Made by a program: the position numbers and the translations under genes. Shown one piece after another: positions 14,578 through 23,724 of a DNA stretch of 45,984 nt. Source of the stretch: Prevotella sp. (lineage in GTDB: Bacteria; Bacteroidota; Bacteroidia; Bacteroidales; Bacteroidaceae); NCBI GenBank assembly GCA_017428925.1, contig JAFRPY010000023.1:1-45984 (forward strand). Reading direction: 5' to 3'. The notes under the pieces were generated by a model. The model saw nothing but the letters and a program-made list of their open reading frames with translations, was not told the DNA's origin and ran no database searches. Position 1 is the stretch's first letter; each line of letters begins with the position of its first letter.

Positions 14578-15396
14578 CTATGAATTATGCCCCCATTTGG
14601 CGTCGAATGCTTTCAGCCGGTCTTGAGTCTGCCGCAGGAACAGCTGGTAGGTTTCGCTTTCGGGGTCAAAAGGGCGATGGGCAAGTGCCTGTTTCAGCGG
14701 TTGCCATTCAGAAAGAAACTGCTTGGCTGCATCAGAGAAACAACAATCCACCAGCCTCTGCCAGATATATTCCACAGCCTGGTCGGAAGGATGCAACATA
14801 TCGGGGGCATAGAATCGGTAGTCGCGAAGTTCGTCATTTACTATTTCATAGGCTGGGAAATAGAAAAGTGAAGAGGGGGATTCCATCTTGAGAAGTTTAT
14901 CTACAGCAAGGAGAAGAGTGGACTTGGAGAGTTGGCTGCCATGATAACCGTACTTGCGATATCGGATGGGACTGACCGTGAGGATGATCTTCATCTTGGG
15001 ATTCCACCTGAGCAGCATTGATACACATTGGTACAAATTATCGGCACACTGGTCAACCGTAAGCGATACTTCATGAAACAATGCCTGCGGCCGTTTCTGA
15101 CAATTGTCAACGATTTCACCAGTTTCTTTTTCTATATAGACATGATTGGTGCCAAGCGTGAGGATGACGAGCTGATAACCAAGGTTGTTGTTTTCGTCTT
15201 CAATCTTCTTTAATGTATGCAGGATACTGGCTGGATTGTACATCACGCCATAGGGATTGACGGTTGCTGGAAAATGATTGTCAGAAAAGAAACGGCCAAT
15301 GTGGTCGGCAAAACAAGAACCCACACAAAGTATCCGCTCTGCTGGTTCAATATACCATTGAGGTCGTTCGATATCGACAATTGTCCGAAACTCCAT
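14578..15396 (-). CDS. GSCFA domain protein
   Basis: The 272-residue protein contains the name-giving GSCFA motif at residues 26-30 (ILCVGSCFADHIG), followed by NPYGVMYNP and LTLGTNHVYI, as in the GSCFA family, an SGNH-hydrolase-like group with a later FYAPDMLHPSDQA block that supplies Asp and His. Catalytic activity of the family is not well established; I infer an esterase or acyltransferase-like fold. It lies between the Nudix gene (15-base gap) and the split murF-alr, a placement common in Bacteroidota and hinting at an envelope role. No signal peptide is seen. Confidence 0.88.
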   Translation of the reverse strand: MEFRTIVDIERPQWYIEPAERILCVGSCFADHIGRFFSDNHFPATVNPYGVMYNPASILHTLKKIEDENNNLGYQLVILTLGTNHVYIEKETGEIVDNCQKRPQALFHEVSLTVDQCADNLYQCVSMLLRWNPKMKIILTVSPIRYRKYGYHGSQLSKSTLLLAVDKLLKMESPSSLFYFPAYEIVNDELRDYRFYAPDMLHPSDQAVEYIWQRLVDCCFSDAAKQFLSEWQPLKQALAHRPFDPESETYQLFLRQTQDRLKAFDAKWGHNS

Positions 15397-15411
15397 CAGT
15401 ATCTGTCTTTT

Positions 15412-15855
15412 TTATTCACTTTCTCTTATCAATCGGGCATCCTCGAGTATTTCCTCATGATCGAATGCCAACGGAGGTAGTTCATCGAGACTAAACCACC
15501 GAGCCACTAATGCATCATCCGAACCTTTCACCTTGACAGGTTTTTCTATCTCAGCGAAAAAAGCGATAGTGATAACACGCTCGCGTGGGTCACGGTCGAC
15601 AGCCGTATAGGCCCCAATCTGAAAGACATCTGTCTCAGCAATTTTGATGGTCGTCTCTTCTGCCAATTCACGGACAACAGCTTGCTCAGCCGTTTCGTCG
15701 ATATTCATAAATCCGCCAGGAAAGGCCCAATGTCCCTTACAAGGTTCATTCTTACGTTGAATGAGCAGTATCTGATTGTCTGCCGTAAATACAATGCAGT
15801 CAACCGTCACAGCCGGATGTGGATATTTATATTCGTAACTCATAATAATCTTCAT
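15412..15855 (-). CDS. Nudix hydrolase
   Basis: The 147-residue protein has a full Nudix box, G48 x5 E54 x7 R62-E63-L-x-E66-E67, in GGFMNIDETAEQAVVRELAEE, with Thr instead of the usual late Gly. Nudix enzymes cleave nucleoside diphosphates linked to another moiety; the short form with an early HPAVTVDCIVF strand fits ADP-ribose or damaged nucleotide pyrophosphatases. Substrate cannot be told. The ATG at 15855 lies 6 bases after the fkp stop; a second ATG four codons in (15843) is equally possible. Confidence 0.9.
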   Translation of the reverse strand: MKIIMSYEYKYPHPAVTVDCIVFTADNQILLIQRKNEPCKGHWAFPGGFMNIDETAEQAVVRELAEETTIKIAETDVFQIGAYTAVDRDPRERVITIAFFAEIEKPVKVKGSDDALVARWFSLDELPPLAFDHEEILEDARLIRESE

Positions 15856-15861
15856 TTAAAA

Positions 15862-18585
15862 TCAGCTTCTGCTTACCTGAAGTCCTTTCGTACTTAAAGT
15901 CATATCTACGAAACGGGCATTATCATTGGAGCGATTACGGTTCAGAACCTGTCTTATACGAACAGCGGCATCCGGATCTTTGGCAACCATATAAAGATAG
16001 CCTCCACCACCGGCACCACCTAATTTATAGCCTAAGCATAGATCATCTATCTGCCGTGTGATGGCTTCCACTTCGGCAGGATTAGTTCCGCTATCGATAA
16101 GCTGATTCTGCTGCCACGTCTTTCTAACCAACAATCCCATCTGACGAAAATCAGCTCGCTGAATAGCCTCATACATATCCATAGTATGATTTCGCATGGC
16201 TCGCAACAACCGCAGTTCTTCATTATGGTTAAGGAACATTCGGCGCACGATATCTGCCAGAATCTTTTTTGCCGTTCGCGTTATTCCTGTATAATACAAC
16301 AGGTGACAAGCCTGGTACTCAGGCTGTATGAAAAGGTCGTTGGACAGCCAACGCACAATAGGATTTTGCCCAAAGCCCTGCTCCGTCTGTAACAATTTTA
16401 CCCCCTGAAGGATGCCGCCAAATTGGTCTTGCCATCCTCCACCTGTAGTAAGCAATTGTTCCAAAACCAGCGTACGATGCCCTATTTCGTTCTTATCCCA
16501 AGCCAATCCACAAAAATCATTCAGCGCACCAAGAACCGTAGCTGCCAGAACACTACTCGTCCCCAATCCGCTCCCTGCAGGAATGGCCGACAGCAAAGTG
16601 AGTTCAATACCGCAACCGAAAGCCTCCAGCTGTTGTTTTAAGGAGATAAAACGCTCGGCAGAAAAAATGGGATGGAAACCTGCCAGCACAAGAGCAGCCT
16701 TGGGAATACTGAATGGAGACCCAACTTGCTTGAAATCATAAAGTTCTTCAAAAGTCGTAATCTCCTCCATAGCTCCCAAATCAATACTGCGAAGAATGAT
16801 ATGGTAATCCTTCGAAGGGCGAACATACACCTGCAAAGGTGGCTGGCCATTCAACTCAATGGCAAGGTTTACTACTGTCCCTCCTTCCATCAAGCAATAT
16901 GGCGGTGTGTCGGTCCAACCGCCAGCAATGTCAATACGTACCGGTGAACGGCTCCATACAATCTGATCGCTATAGACCGACATCACGGGCGACTGTTTCT
17001 CAGTAAGAACCTGTTGAGTAAGACCTTGTTGCAATAATGAGAATGCCTTTTCGGAATCATTGCGGAACATTGCATCATGGATGCGAGTCAGCAAAGGGGC
17101 TTCATTGGGCAATTCAGCTGGCAGTGGTATCTTCATTTCCTGATATTCACGGGCAGCATCTTCCAAATCTACTTGATAAAACACGCTATGTTGCCAGTTC
17201 TCAGCCAATAATGGCCAGTTCTTCTTTCGGAACATCTTACGTTGCTCCACCAACCTGAAAATATTGGCCCGACTGGTAATATCTTCGGCAGAGAGCATTT
17301 GGACCTGAGCAGAAATAATATGCTGTCGTTCACGCAAAGCATCCAGTTGCGCCAAGATTGCCTTACCCATGTCATCGATAGTTTCTACTATGTGGAACCG
17401 CTTCTCCTGCTGAGCACTACCTACAAATCTGTCATCAATATGGTAGCAGCGAACAACCCAGGAATGTTCCCCTATAGGTACCACATCAACACATTCGCCG
17501 GGATATAGTTCAATGTGGAAATCATTCTCTGGAACGCCGGTGATGACATGATCGCGGGAAAGTTTCCAATGTTTTCCTATATGACTGTTTTCTATCCAAA
17601 CATTCGTGTTTTCTGAAGTTAGGCGATAGTCGGTTATGGCATTCTGCACAAACAAGGAGGGATGAGGTTTGGTACTATGATGCATGATTCGGCGCTGGTC
17701 GTTCACCAGATTCTGGATGGTCACCATCGAAGAAATCAGTTCACGGGAAGTACCAAAATGATAAAATTCGCCACCAGGAAGAGGAAGTATGGCCACCTTT
17801 AGCCGACTGATTTCATCATCAACGACAGTAGGATTACTTCCCAAAGCCAGACCAAACTCACCATACATATCATATTCAACGACCTCTCCATTCTTCGTTG
17901 AACGATTTATCAACACTTTTATTGCGCGGTCGCTGAAAAGCCATATACCGATATCGGTCAAATAAAAATGGTCCTTTAGCAATGAATTCAGCGTCTCGAC
18001 ACTCGGTTTCTGCAACATATAATCCAAAGCTGTGGGATGCTGACGTGATGAGATGAACACACCATGATCTTTAGCAATTTCCGGCCCGAGCCACAAACCG
18101 TAACAAATCACATCCGCTTCAGGAATCTTCTGAAGAGGTTTTGTTGCCCGAATATAAACGTCCCCACTTACCACCATCGTATGGATATTATCTGGGACAA
18201 TTTCCATAATCTGCTCGTAGAGAGGAACTTGCAAAGACAGCAAATTCTGGGAAAGACGCTGTCCCCTCTCCCATCTGAAAACAGGAATAGGGGTCAGTAT
18301 TTTGCTTGAAGGAGCATACGACGGCAACCTCCTGCTTTGTCCACCAGCATGTAGCAAGATTCTTTTTTCGCTGGAAAGCCAGGATTTTAAGTTATCGGTT
18401 TCAAGCCGAGCGTTATCAACATTTTCTTTCAGATAAGCTTGTTCGAGCAACCATGCCGTTCCCCCACCTGATCCCAACTGATGTCCTGCAGGATCGCTGG
18501 TGCAGAAATATTCCTCATGCGGGAGTCCCGTAACCTGATGAAAGCAGTTGACGAGATTAGGCGGCAACGACAAAAGTTTCTTCAT
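15862..18585 (-). CDS. fkp: Bifunctional L-fucokinase / fucose-1-phosphate guanylyltransferase
   Basis: The 907-residue protein has the Fkp layout. Residues 1 to about 430 are the guanylyltransferase (opening GHQLGSGGGTAWLLEQAY and RILLHAGGQSRRLPSYAPSSK), and residues about 540-907 the GHMP kinase (SRSPVRIDIAGGWTDTPPYC, ATP loop PAGSGLGTSS near 670, and late YKLGGAGGGGYLY). It turns free L-fucose into GDP-fucose in the cytoplasm, which Bacteroides use to fucosylate surface polysaccharide and glycoproteins. The gene is 6 bases downstream of the YfhO-like gene and 6 bases upstream of the Nudix gene, so they form one transcript. It is slightly shorter than the 949-residue B. fragilis protein. 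Confidence 0.95.
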   Translation of the reverse strand: MKKLLSLPPNLVNCFHQVTGLPHEEYFCTSDPAGHQLGSGGGTAWLLEQAYLKENVDNARLETDNLKSWLSSEKRILLHAGGQSRRLPSYAPSSKILTPIPVFRWERGQRLSQNLLSLQVPLYEQIMEIVPDNIHTMVVSGDVYIRATKPLQKIPEADVICYGLWLGPEIAKDHGVFISSRQHPTALDYMLQKPSVETLNSLLKDHFYLTDIGIWLFSDRAIKVLINRSTKNGEVVEYDMYGEFGLALGSNPTVVDDEISRLKVAILPLPGGEFYHFGTSRELISSMVTIQNLVNDQRRIMHHSTKPHPSLFVQNAITDYRLTSENTNVWIENSHIGKHWKLSRDHVITGVPENDFHIELYPGECVDVVPIGEHSWVVRCYHIDDRFVGSAQQEKRFHIVETIDDMGKAILAQLDALRERQHIISAQVQMLSAEDITSRANIFRLVEQRKMFRKKNWPLLAENWQHSVFYQVDLEDAAREYQEMKIPLPAELPNEAPLLTRIHDAMFRNDSEKAFSLLQQGLTQQVLTEKQSPVMSVYSDQIVWSRSPVRIDIAGGWTDTPPYCLMEGGTVVNLAIELNGQPPLQVYVRPSKDYHIILRSIDLGAMEEITTFEELYDFKQVGSPFSIPKAALVLAGFHPIFSAERFISLKQQLEAFGCGIELTLLSAIPAGSGLGTSSVLAATVLGALNDFCGLAWDKNEIGHRTLVLEQLLTTGGGWQDQFGGILQGVKLLQTEQGFGQNPIVRWLSNDLFIQPEYQACHLLYYTGITRTAKKILADIVRRMFLNHNEELRLLRAMRNHTMDMYEAIQRADFRQMGLLVRKTWQQNQLIDSGTNPAEVEAITRQIDDLCLGYKLGGAGGGGYLYMVAKDPDAAVRIRQVLNRNRSNDNARFVDMTLSTKGLQVSRS

Positions 18586-18591
18586 AATTCC

Positions 18592-21117
18592 TTACGCTTT
18601 ATCCGGATTTTCTTTACCTTTTGCCTTCTTCCATTCCATATAAGCAACCAACAGAATGACAAGCAACAGCACAATATAGGCGATATAGGCAATGGTCTCT
18701 GTGGTATCAACACTCTTCGGGAAGAATTGCAACACCACCTTATGCTGACCTGGTTTCAAATTGATGGCACGCAGTACGTAGTTCACACGTCCAACGTCCA
18801 CAGGCTGATCGTCAACTGTTGCCGTCCAACCAGGATAGTAGATTTCAGAGAACACCAATACACCACCCTTCGATGAGTTCACGTCGTATTTCAGTTCATT
18901 GGGTTCATAGGCGGTTAGTTTTATCGAAGTCGTGCTGTTTTCTTGTTCAACAGCCTCACCCAATTGCTCCTTGAACTTCTTGTCGGCCACAGCTTCGTGA
19001 CGGAGATTCATTTTACCCAATGCACTCAATTCCTGTCCAGCGTTGTCCACGTATGATAAATGGTCTACGAACCAGGCGTTACCCAGCGCATAGAGATTTT
19101 TCAGTGGAACCGTCTCGCCATTCTGAAGAGGCATTATCACATAGCGCATATTGAGCATGTTTAGCACTGGCCAAATGCTGTCACCCCTGACGGCAGTCAT
19201 GTCGCCCTGAGCTTCAGCAACTGCTTTCATCATTCCCTGCATCTCGTTTGAGATATAGGCATCTATAAGTTCTTGGTAACGGCGCAGTTTGGCGGCATGG
19301 TATCCGCCAATACTCTTATGGTAATAGCTGGTCTCGTTCTCATTAAACGTGCTCTTTGAGAGATTCAAGACACGATAGTTCCCACAGTCGCTCTTGTCTT
19401 GCAGGATAAACTCGTCTGTCTTGGTCATCTGCTGTGGGGCTTCGCGCTCACTCTTAGGCACAAACATGTCATTGTTCAGATAGCGCTTGTTCACCTGCCA
19501 CATATCAACCAGACAAAGCACGATAACGGCACCTATCATATATTCTCGCTTCAGTTTCCTGGCCATAAACAGTAGCAGGCAAACTGACCCGATGAGTATG
19601 ATGAAGAACGAGCGCCAGGCATCAGCCGTAAAAACAGCCTTACGCATCTGAGTCAAGTTTTCTATGATTGGTGCATAATATTCTGTTGGCAACTGCTGCA
19701 GGGCATGGGCTTCCTGAGAGGAAACGAAACTGCTGAAGAATACTTGTGGCATCAGAGCAAAAAGCAAGGCCACACCGCCAGTAAGCAAGAAAGACAAAAG
19801 GAAAGGTTTCATCCATTTCTTTGATTGAGTGGATGTTTCTTGAGAATCAGCAATTTCCTTTAGTGCCAACATGGCGAGCAAGGGAATGGTAAATTCGGCA
19901 ATGACAAGAATGGAGGCCACCGTTCGGAACTTGGCATACATGGGCACATAATCGAGGAAGAAGTCCGTAAAGCCCATGAAGTTCCTGCCCCATGAAAGGA
20001 GAATGCTAAGAATGGTTGCAGCCAACAAAGCCCACTTCATCGGTCCCTTGACAATAAAAATACCAAGAATAAACAGCATCAGGACGAAAGCACCCACATA
20101 GACGGGGCCTGCCGTCATCGGTTGCTCACCCCAATATTGGCCCAGCTGCTGATAGATCTCCATAAACTCAGGATTCGCTTTCTTCATGGCTGTATTGTTC
20201 TCAGCCAAGGGAACCGAAGCTCCGCCCTTGGTATTCGGAACCAACAGGGTCCACGTTTCATCGACTCCATAGCTCCACTGGGTGATATAGTCACGGTCAA
20301 GACCGCTGTTGGTCTGGTTTCCAGAATCTTTCTTTACCAGTTCGCTCTTGCCACGCATCGACTCTTGTCCATATTCCCACGTATGATAGAGATTTGATAT
20401 GTTCAAGGCTATCGCAATCAACGCTCCTGCCACACATGCTGCAGTTGCTTTGGCGAAATGAACCAGTTTCTTCTGTTGGATGGCTTCAATCAGATAGGCA
20501 ATGACCATAAACAGAATTGGGAAAAGGAAATAATAGGTCATCTGCACGTGGTTGGCATTCACTTCAAAGGCCGCGAAAATTGCCGTTACGAGTAGTCCCC
20601 ACAAGTATTTGCCACGATAGGCGAGCACCACGCCCGCAATCATCGGTGGTAAATAAGCCAAAGCCCAAACTTTCCAAATGTGTCCAGCCGCAATAATGAT
20701 AAAGAAATAGGAAGAAAATGCCCATACGATTGCACCCAATACAGCCATCCACCTACGGAAATCGAACGCCCGCATCAGGATATAGAAACCAACCAGATAG
20801 ACAAACACGAGCCAAACATTCTCAGGCAACCAAAGATGATAGGCCTTAATTGCTTGGTTCAACGGCTTAGCGCTGTTGTATGAAGGAGCCATCTGATAGG
20901 TTGGCATACCACTGAAGAGGGAGTTCGTCCAACGGGTCATCTTTCCCGTTCGCCCCTTGTATTCCAACTGCTCTTGGCCAGCTCCCACACCTGCCGACGA
21001 GTCATGACGGTACAATATCTTCCCCTCGATGTCGGCAGGGAAGAAATAAGCAAATGAAATCAAAGCGAAGAGGACGATAACAATCACCTCGGGCAGAATC
21101 TTTTTGAAGGTTTCCAT
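18592..21117 (-). CDS. YfhO family large membrane protein
   Basis: The 841-residue protein has about a dozen hydrophobic helices in its first 530 residues, a soluble region (about 540-800) containing YRVLNLSKSTFNENETSYYH and NMLNMRYVIMPLQNG, then a last helix (IAYIAYIVLLLVILLVAY) and a basic tail. This is the YfhO layout; family members are thought to act like GT-C glycosyltransferases on lipid-linked sugars in the envelope (teichoic acid glycosylation in Gram-positives). The conserved FPADIEGKILYRHDSSAGVGAG loop near the N-terminus is typical of Bacteroidota forms. Its pairing with fkp suggests surface glycan work, but that is inference. It is the first gene of the minus-strand run. Confidence 0.85.
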   Translation of the reverse strand: METFKKILPEVIVIVLFALISFAYFFPADIEGKILYRHDSSAGVGAGQEQLEYKGRTGKMTRWTNSLFSGMPTYQMAPSYNSAKPLNQAIKAYHLWLPENVWLVFVYLVGFYILMRAFDFRRWMAVLGAIVWAFSSYFFIIIAAGHIWKVWALAYLPPMIAGVVLAYRGKYLWGLLVTAIFAAFEVNANHVQMTYYFLFPILFMVIAYLIEAIQQKKLVHFAKATAACVAGALIAIALNISNLYHTWEYGQESMRGKSELVKKDSGNQTNSGLDRDYITQWSYGVDETWTLLVPNTKGGASVPLAENNTAMKKANPEFMEIYQQLGQYWGEQPMTAGPVYVGAFVLMLFILGIFIVKGPMKWALLAATILSILLSWGRNFMGFTDFFLDYVPMYAKFRTVASILVIAEFTIPLLAMLALKEIADSQETSTQSKKWMKPFLLSFLLTGGVALLFALMPQVFFSSFVSSQEAHALQQLPTEYYAPIIENLTQMRKAVFTADAWRSFFIILIGSVCLLLFMARKLKREYMIGAVIVLCLVDMWQVNKRYLNNDMFVPKSEREAPQQMTKTDEFILQDKSDCGNYRVLNLSKSTFNENETSYYHKSIGGYHAAKLRRYQELIDAYISNEMQGMMKAVAEAQGDMTAVRGDSIWPVLNMLNMRYVIMPLQNGETVPLKNLYALGNAWFVDHLSYVDNAGQELSALGKMNLRHEAVADKKFKEQLGEAVEQENSTTSIKLTAYEPNELKYDVNSSKGGVLVFSEIYYPGWTATVDDQPVDVGRVNYVLRAINLKPGQHKVVLQFFPKSVDTTETIAYIAYIVLLLVILLVAYMEWKKAKGKENPDKA

Positions 21118-21182
21118 CTTGTCTTAAAAGATTTAATTGTGATCTACAAACAATTTGGTTTGAATTTTGAATGCAAAAATAA

Positions 21183-21212
21183 TTGTTTTTTCTCAAATAA
21201 TTCGTACTTTTG
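21183..21212 (+). promoter_or_regulatory. Promoter of mtnN-luxS
   Basis: TTG (21183-21185), 19 bases, then TACTTTTG (21205-21212) followed by C fit the Bacteroidota consensus, 23 bases before the mtnN ATG. The minus strand of the same gap has a possible -7 (TATTTTTG, 21174-21181) for the YfhO-like gene, but without a well-placed -33 box. Confidence 0.8.
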
Positions 21213-21234
21213 CAGAAATTAATATTAAAACAGG

Positions 21235-21879
21235 ATGAAAATCGGAGTTATTGTAGCCATGGACAAAGAGTTGCGACAGTTGCAGCACCTGTTCGACTCG
21301 AATCAAGTAATAGTGGAAAAATGTGGCATCGGAAAAGTGAACGCTGCCATAGGGACATGTGAGATGATACGGCGCTACAAGCCGGACATCATCGTTTCGA
21401 GCGGATGCGCCGGGGGAAACGGCGACGACATCAATGTGCAGGACATGGTCGTCGGTTCAGAAATTGCCTACCACGACGTATATTGCGGAAAGGCCATCGA
21501 CGACTCGACTGTCTATGGGCAAGTTCAGGGTATGCCCGCCCGTTTCAAAACCGATTCCGTACTTTTAGAAAAAGCCCTTGGCATCACGGAAACAGGAGTC
21601 ACTATCCACAGCGGACTAATGGTTACGGGCGACTGGTTCGTGGATTCCAAGGAGAAGATGCGCGAGATTATCGGAAAATTCCCCGAGGCAAAGGCCGTTG
21701 ACATGGAATCGGCTGCCATTGCGCAGACTTGCTATATCTATAAGGTTCCGTTCATCTCATTCCGTGTCATCAGCGACATTCCGCTTCGCGACACCGATGC
21801 TTCGCAATACCACGACTTCTGGGATACCATCGCCGAGAATTCTTTCCAAGTTACCCGCAGTTTTGTAGAATCACTCTAA
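21235..21879 (+). CDS. mtnN: 5'-methylthioadenosine/S-adenosylhomocysteine nucleosidase
   Basis: The 214-residue enzyme (MTAN/Pfs) cleaves adenine from S-adenosylhomocysteine and methylthioadenosine, removing inhibitory by-products of methylation. Catalytic residues are visible: Glu12 in VAMDKEL, the VDMESAAIAQ block with the ribose-binding Glu, and the general acid Asp in VISDIPLRDTD. It lies 16 bases upstream of luxS, which uses its product S-ribosylhomocysteine, so the pair runs two consecutive steps and yields homocysteine and the AI-2 precursor. Confidence 0.95.
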   Translation: MKIGVIVAMDKELRQLQHLFDSNQVIVEKCGIGKVNAAIGTCEMIRRYKPDIIVSSGCAGGNGDDINVQDMVVGSEIAYHDVYCGKAIDDSTVYGQVQGMPARFKTDSVLLEKALGITETGVTIHSGLMVTGDWFVDSKEKMREIIGKFPEAKAVDMESAAIAQTCYIYKVPFISFRVISDIPLRDTDASQYHDFWDTIAENSFQVTRSFVESL

Positions 21880-21895
21880 ATCTCCACCGTCTAAT

Positions 21896-22390
21896 ATGGA
21901 AGTCATTAAAAGTTTTACCATCGACCACACGAACCTGAAGCCAGGCATCTATGTGTCACGTGTGGATAAAGGTTTCACCACTTTCGACCTGCGCATCACG
22001 GAACCCAACCAAGAACCAGCCATAGCTCCTGCCGCTATACACAGTATTGAACACCTGATGGCGACGTGGTTTCGTAATTCTCAAGCGAAAGAAGACGTAG
22101 TCTATGTTGGACCTATGGGTTGTCTGACAGGTATGTACATCATTATGACAGGCGATTACACCGTCGAGGACATGCGCCGGCTGACCATCGAGTGCCTGGA
22201 GTGGATTCTCACGCAGAAGGAAGTGCCTGCAACAACTCCCGAAACATGCGGCAACTACCTGCTCCACGATCTTCCCATGTGCCATTGGGAGTGCCGCCGA
22301 TATTTGAATCGCCTGAAAACCAATTTCCACAGCGAATATACAAAACTTCTTGTTACCCTTGATGACGGTTCGGTCTTTGCAGACGCTTAA
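21896..22390 (+). CDS. luxS: S-ribosylhomocysteine lyase (AI-2 synthase)
   Basis: The 164-residue protein has the LuxS metal site His49, His53 (HSIEHL) and Cys118 (CGNYLLHD), with Glu52 and catalytic Cys76 (GPMGCLTGMY). It splits S-ribosylhomocysteine into homocysteine and 4,5-dihydroxypentanedione, the AI-2 precursor. It follows mtnN on the same transcript. Its stop codon overlaps the stop of the convergent MATE gene by three bases, so neither gene has its own terminator region. Confidence 0.96.
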   Translation: MEVIKSFTIDHTNLKPGIYVSRVDKGFTTFDLRITEPNQEPAIAPAAIHSIEHLMATWFRNSQAKEDVVYVGPMGCLTGMYIIMTGDYTVEDMRRLTIECLEWILTQKEVPATTPETCGNYLLHDLPMCHWECRRYLNRLKTNFHSEYTKLLVTLDDGSVFADA

Positions 22391-23724
22391 CAGTCTGTCT
22401 TGATTTCTCTGCGATAAAGGATAGTTTGAACTAATCCGCGTACAAACATATAACCAAGAAAAGCCGTCCACAATCCATGATTGCCCAAGGGTGTACGCAG
22501 AAGATAATAAAGAACAAAAAAAGTAACAGCAGCCACAAACATGGACTGTAACATCTGCCGTGAAGCCGTCAAACCTATAAAAATACCATCCCACATAAAA
22601 GCGCCAGTGCTGACGAAAGGTATCAGATAAGCCCACCACACATAATCAGCAGAAGCCTTCAAGACGGAGGGTTCATCAGTCAGTAGCCCCAAGAAAGGCT
22701 TTCCTCCAACTACATATATCAAAGTGAAAGCTGTAGCCATCAGGAATCCCCATCCAAACAAATGACGGACAGTTTGTTGGAGCGCTCCCCTATCCCCTGC
22801 TCCATAGTATTTTCCGCTCATCGCCTCTCCTGCATTTGCAAAGCCGTCCATGATGTAACTTACCAACAGATAGAGTTGCATCAACAGTGTGTTCACGGCC
22901 AAAATGACTTCGCCCTGCCACGAACCTGCCGAAGTGAAAAACAACATCACACAGACCATGCAGATTGTTCGAAAAAAGATGTCGCGATTAACTTCGAAGA
23001 AACGCGACATGGATTGCCGGTAGAATAATTTCTTTCTTGATATCGATCTACCAATATTGGCAAAATTTTTCTCAAATCCGATGCGCGGCTTTCCAATAAA
23101 GTGCCAGCAAAGGAAAATCCCCATCAAGAAGCCACTCCACTGAGCTATAAGCGTACCACAGGCGACACCTTCCACTTTCATGCCCAAACCAAAAACAAAA
23201 CAGAGTGAAGCAAGGATGTTTACGACATTCTGGGTTATGGCAATAGCCATCGGGATTTTTGAATTCTGCATTCCTATAAACCAGCCGTTCAGACCAAAAA
23301 GGCCAAGTGTCGCTGGTGCACCCCAGATACAGATATTGTAATAAGTGATGGTTAGAGTTCTTATCTCTTCTGTTGGTTGCATGACCAACAAAGCCAACTC
23401 ACGGATAGGAACCTGTAAAAGCAATAACAATAAAGCGATACTCAATCCGAGAACCTGTGAACGTAGCAACCACATCAGCGTGTCCTCGTGTTTCCCTGCC
23501 CCCAACGCCTGAGATGTCAGCCCGCTGGTTCCCATTCGCAAAAATGCGAAAATCCAATAAACCACATTAAATAGCATACCGCCTATGGCAATGGCACCGA
23601 CATAAGCCGCAGAACCCAAATGCCCGGTAATGGCAACATCCACCAAGCCCAGCAACGGAACAGTGATATTGCTCACGATGCTGGGCAGGGCTATATGAAG
23701 TATCTCTCGGTTTATTGGTTTCAA
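22387..23724 (-). CDS. MATE family efflux transporter
   Basis: The 445-residue protein has 12 predicted helices and the MATE/DinF-type opening REILHIALPSIVSNITVPLLGLVDVAITG. Such proteins export drugs or metabolites in exchange for Na+ or H+; the substrate is unknown. The start codon is TTG: the typA stop and this start share the string TTGA, a 4-base overlap that implies translational coupling to typA. The TTG start is chosen because the protein then has the complete family N-terminus. Its 3' end overlaps the luxS stop. Confidence 0.9.
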   Translation of the reverse strand: MKPINREILHIALPSIVSNITVPLLGLVDVAITGHLGSAAYVGAIAIGGMLFNVVYWIFAFLRMGTSGLTSQALGAGKHEDTLMWLLRSQVLGLSIALLLLLLQVPIRELALLVMQPTEEIRTLTITYYNICIWGAPATLGLFGLNGWFIGMQNSKIPMAIAITQNVVNILASLCFVFGLGMKVEGVACGTLIAQWSGFLMGIFLCWHFIGKPRIGFEKNFANIGRSISRKKLFYRQSMSRFFEVNRDIFFRTICMVCVMLFFTSAGSWQGEVILAVNTLLMQLYLLVSYIMDGFANAGEAMSGKYYGAGDRGALQQTVRHLFGWGFLMATAFTLIYVVGGKPFLGLLTDEPSVLKASADYVWWAYLIPFVSTGAFMWDGIFIGLTASRQMLQSMFVAAVTFFVLYYLLRTPLGNHGLWTAFLGYMFVRGLVQTILYRREIKTDC

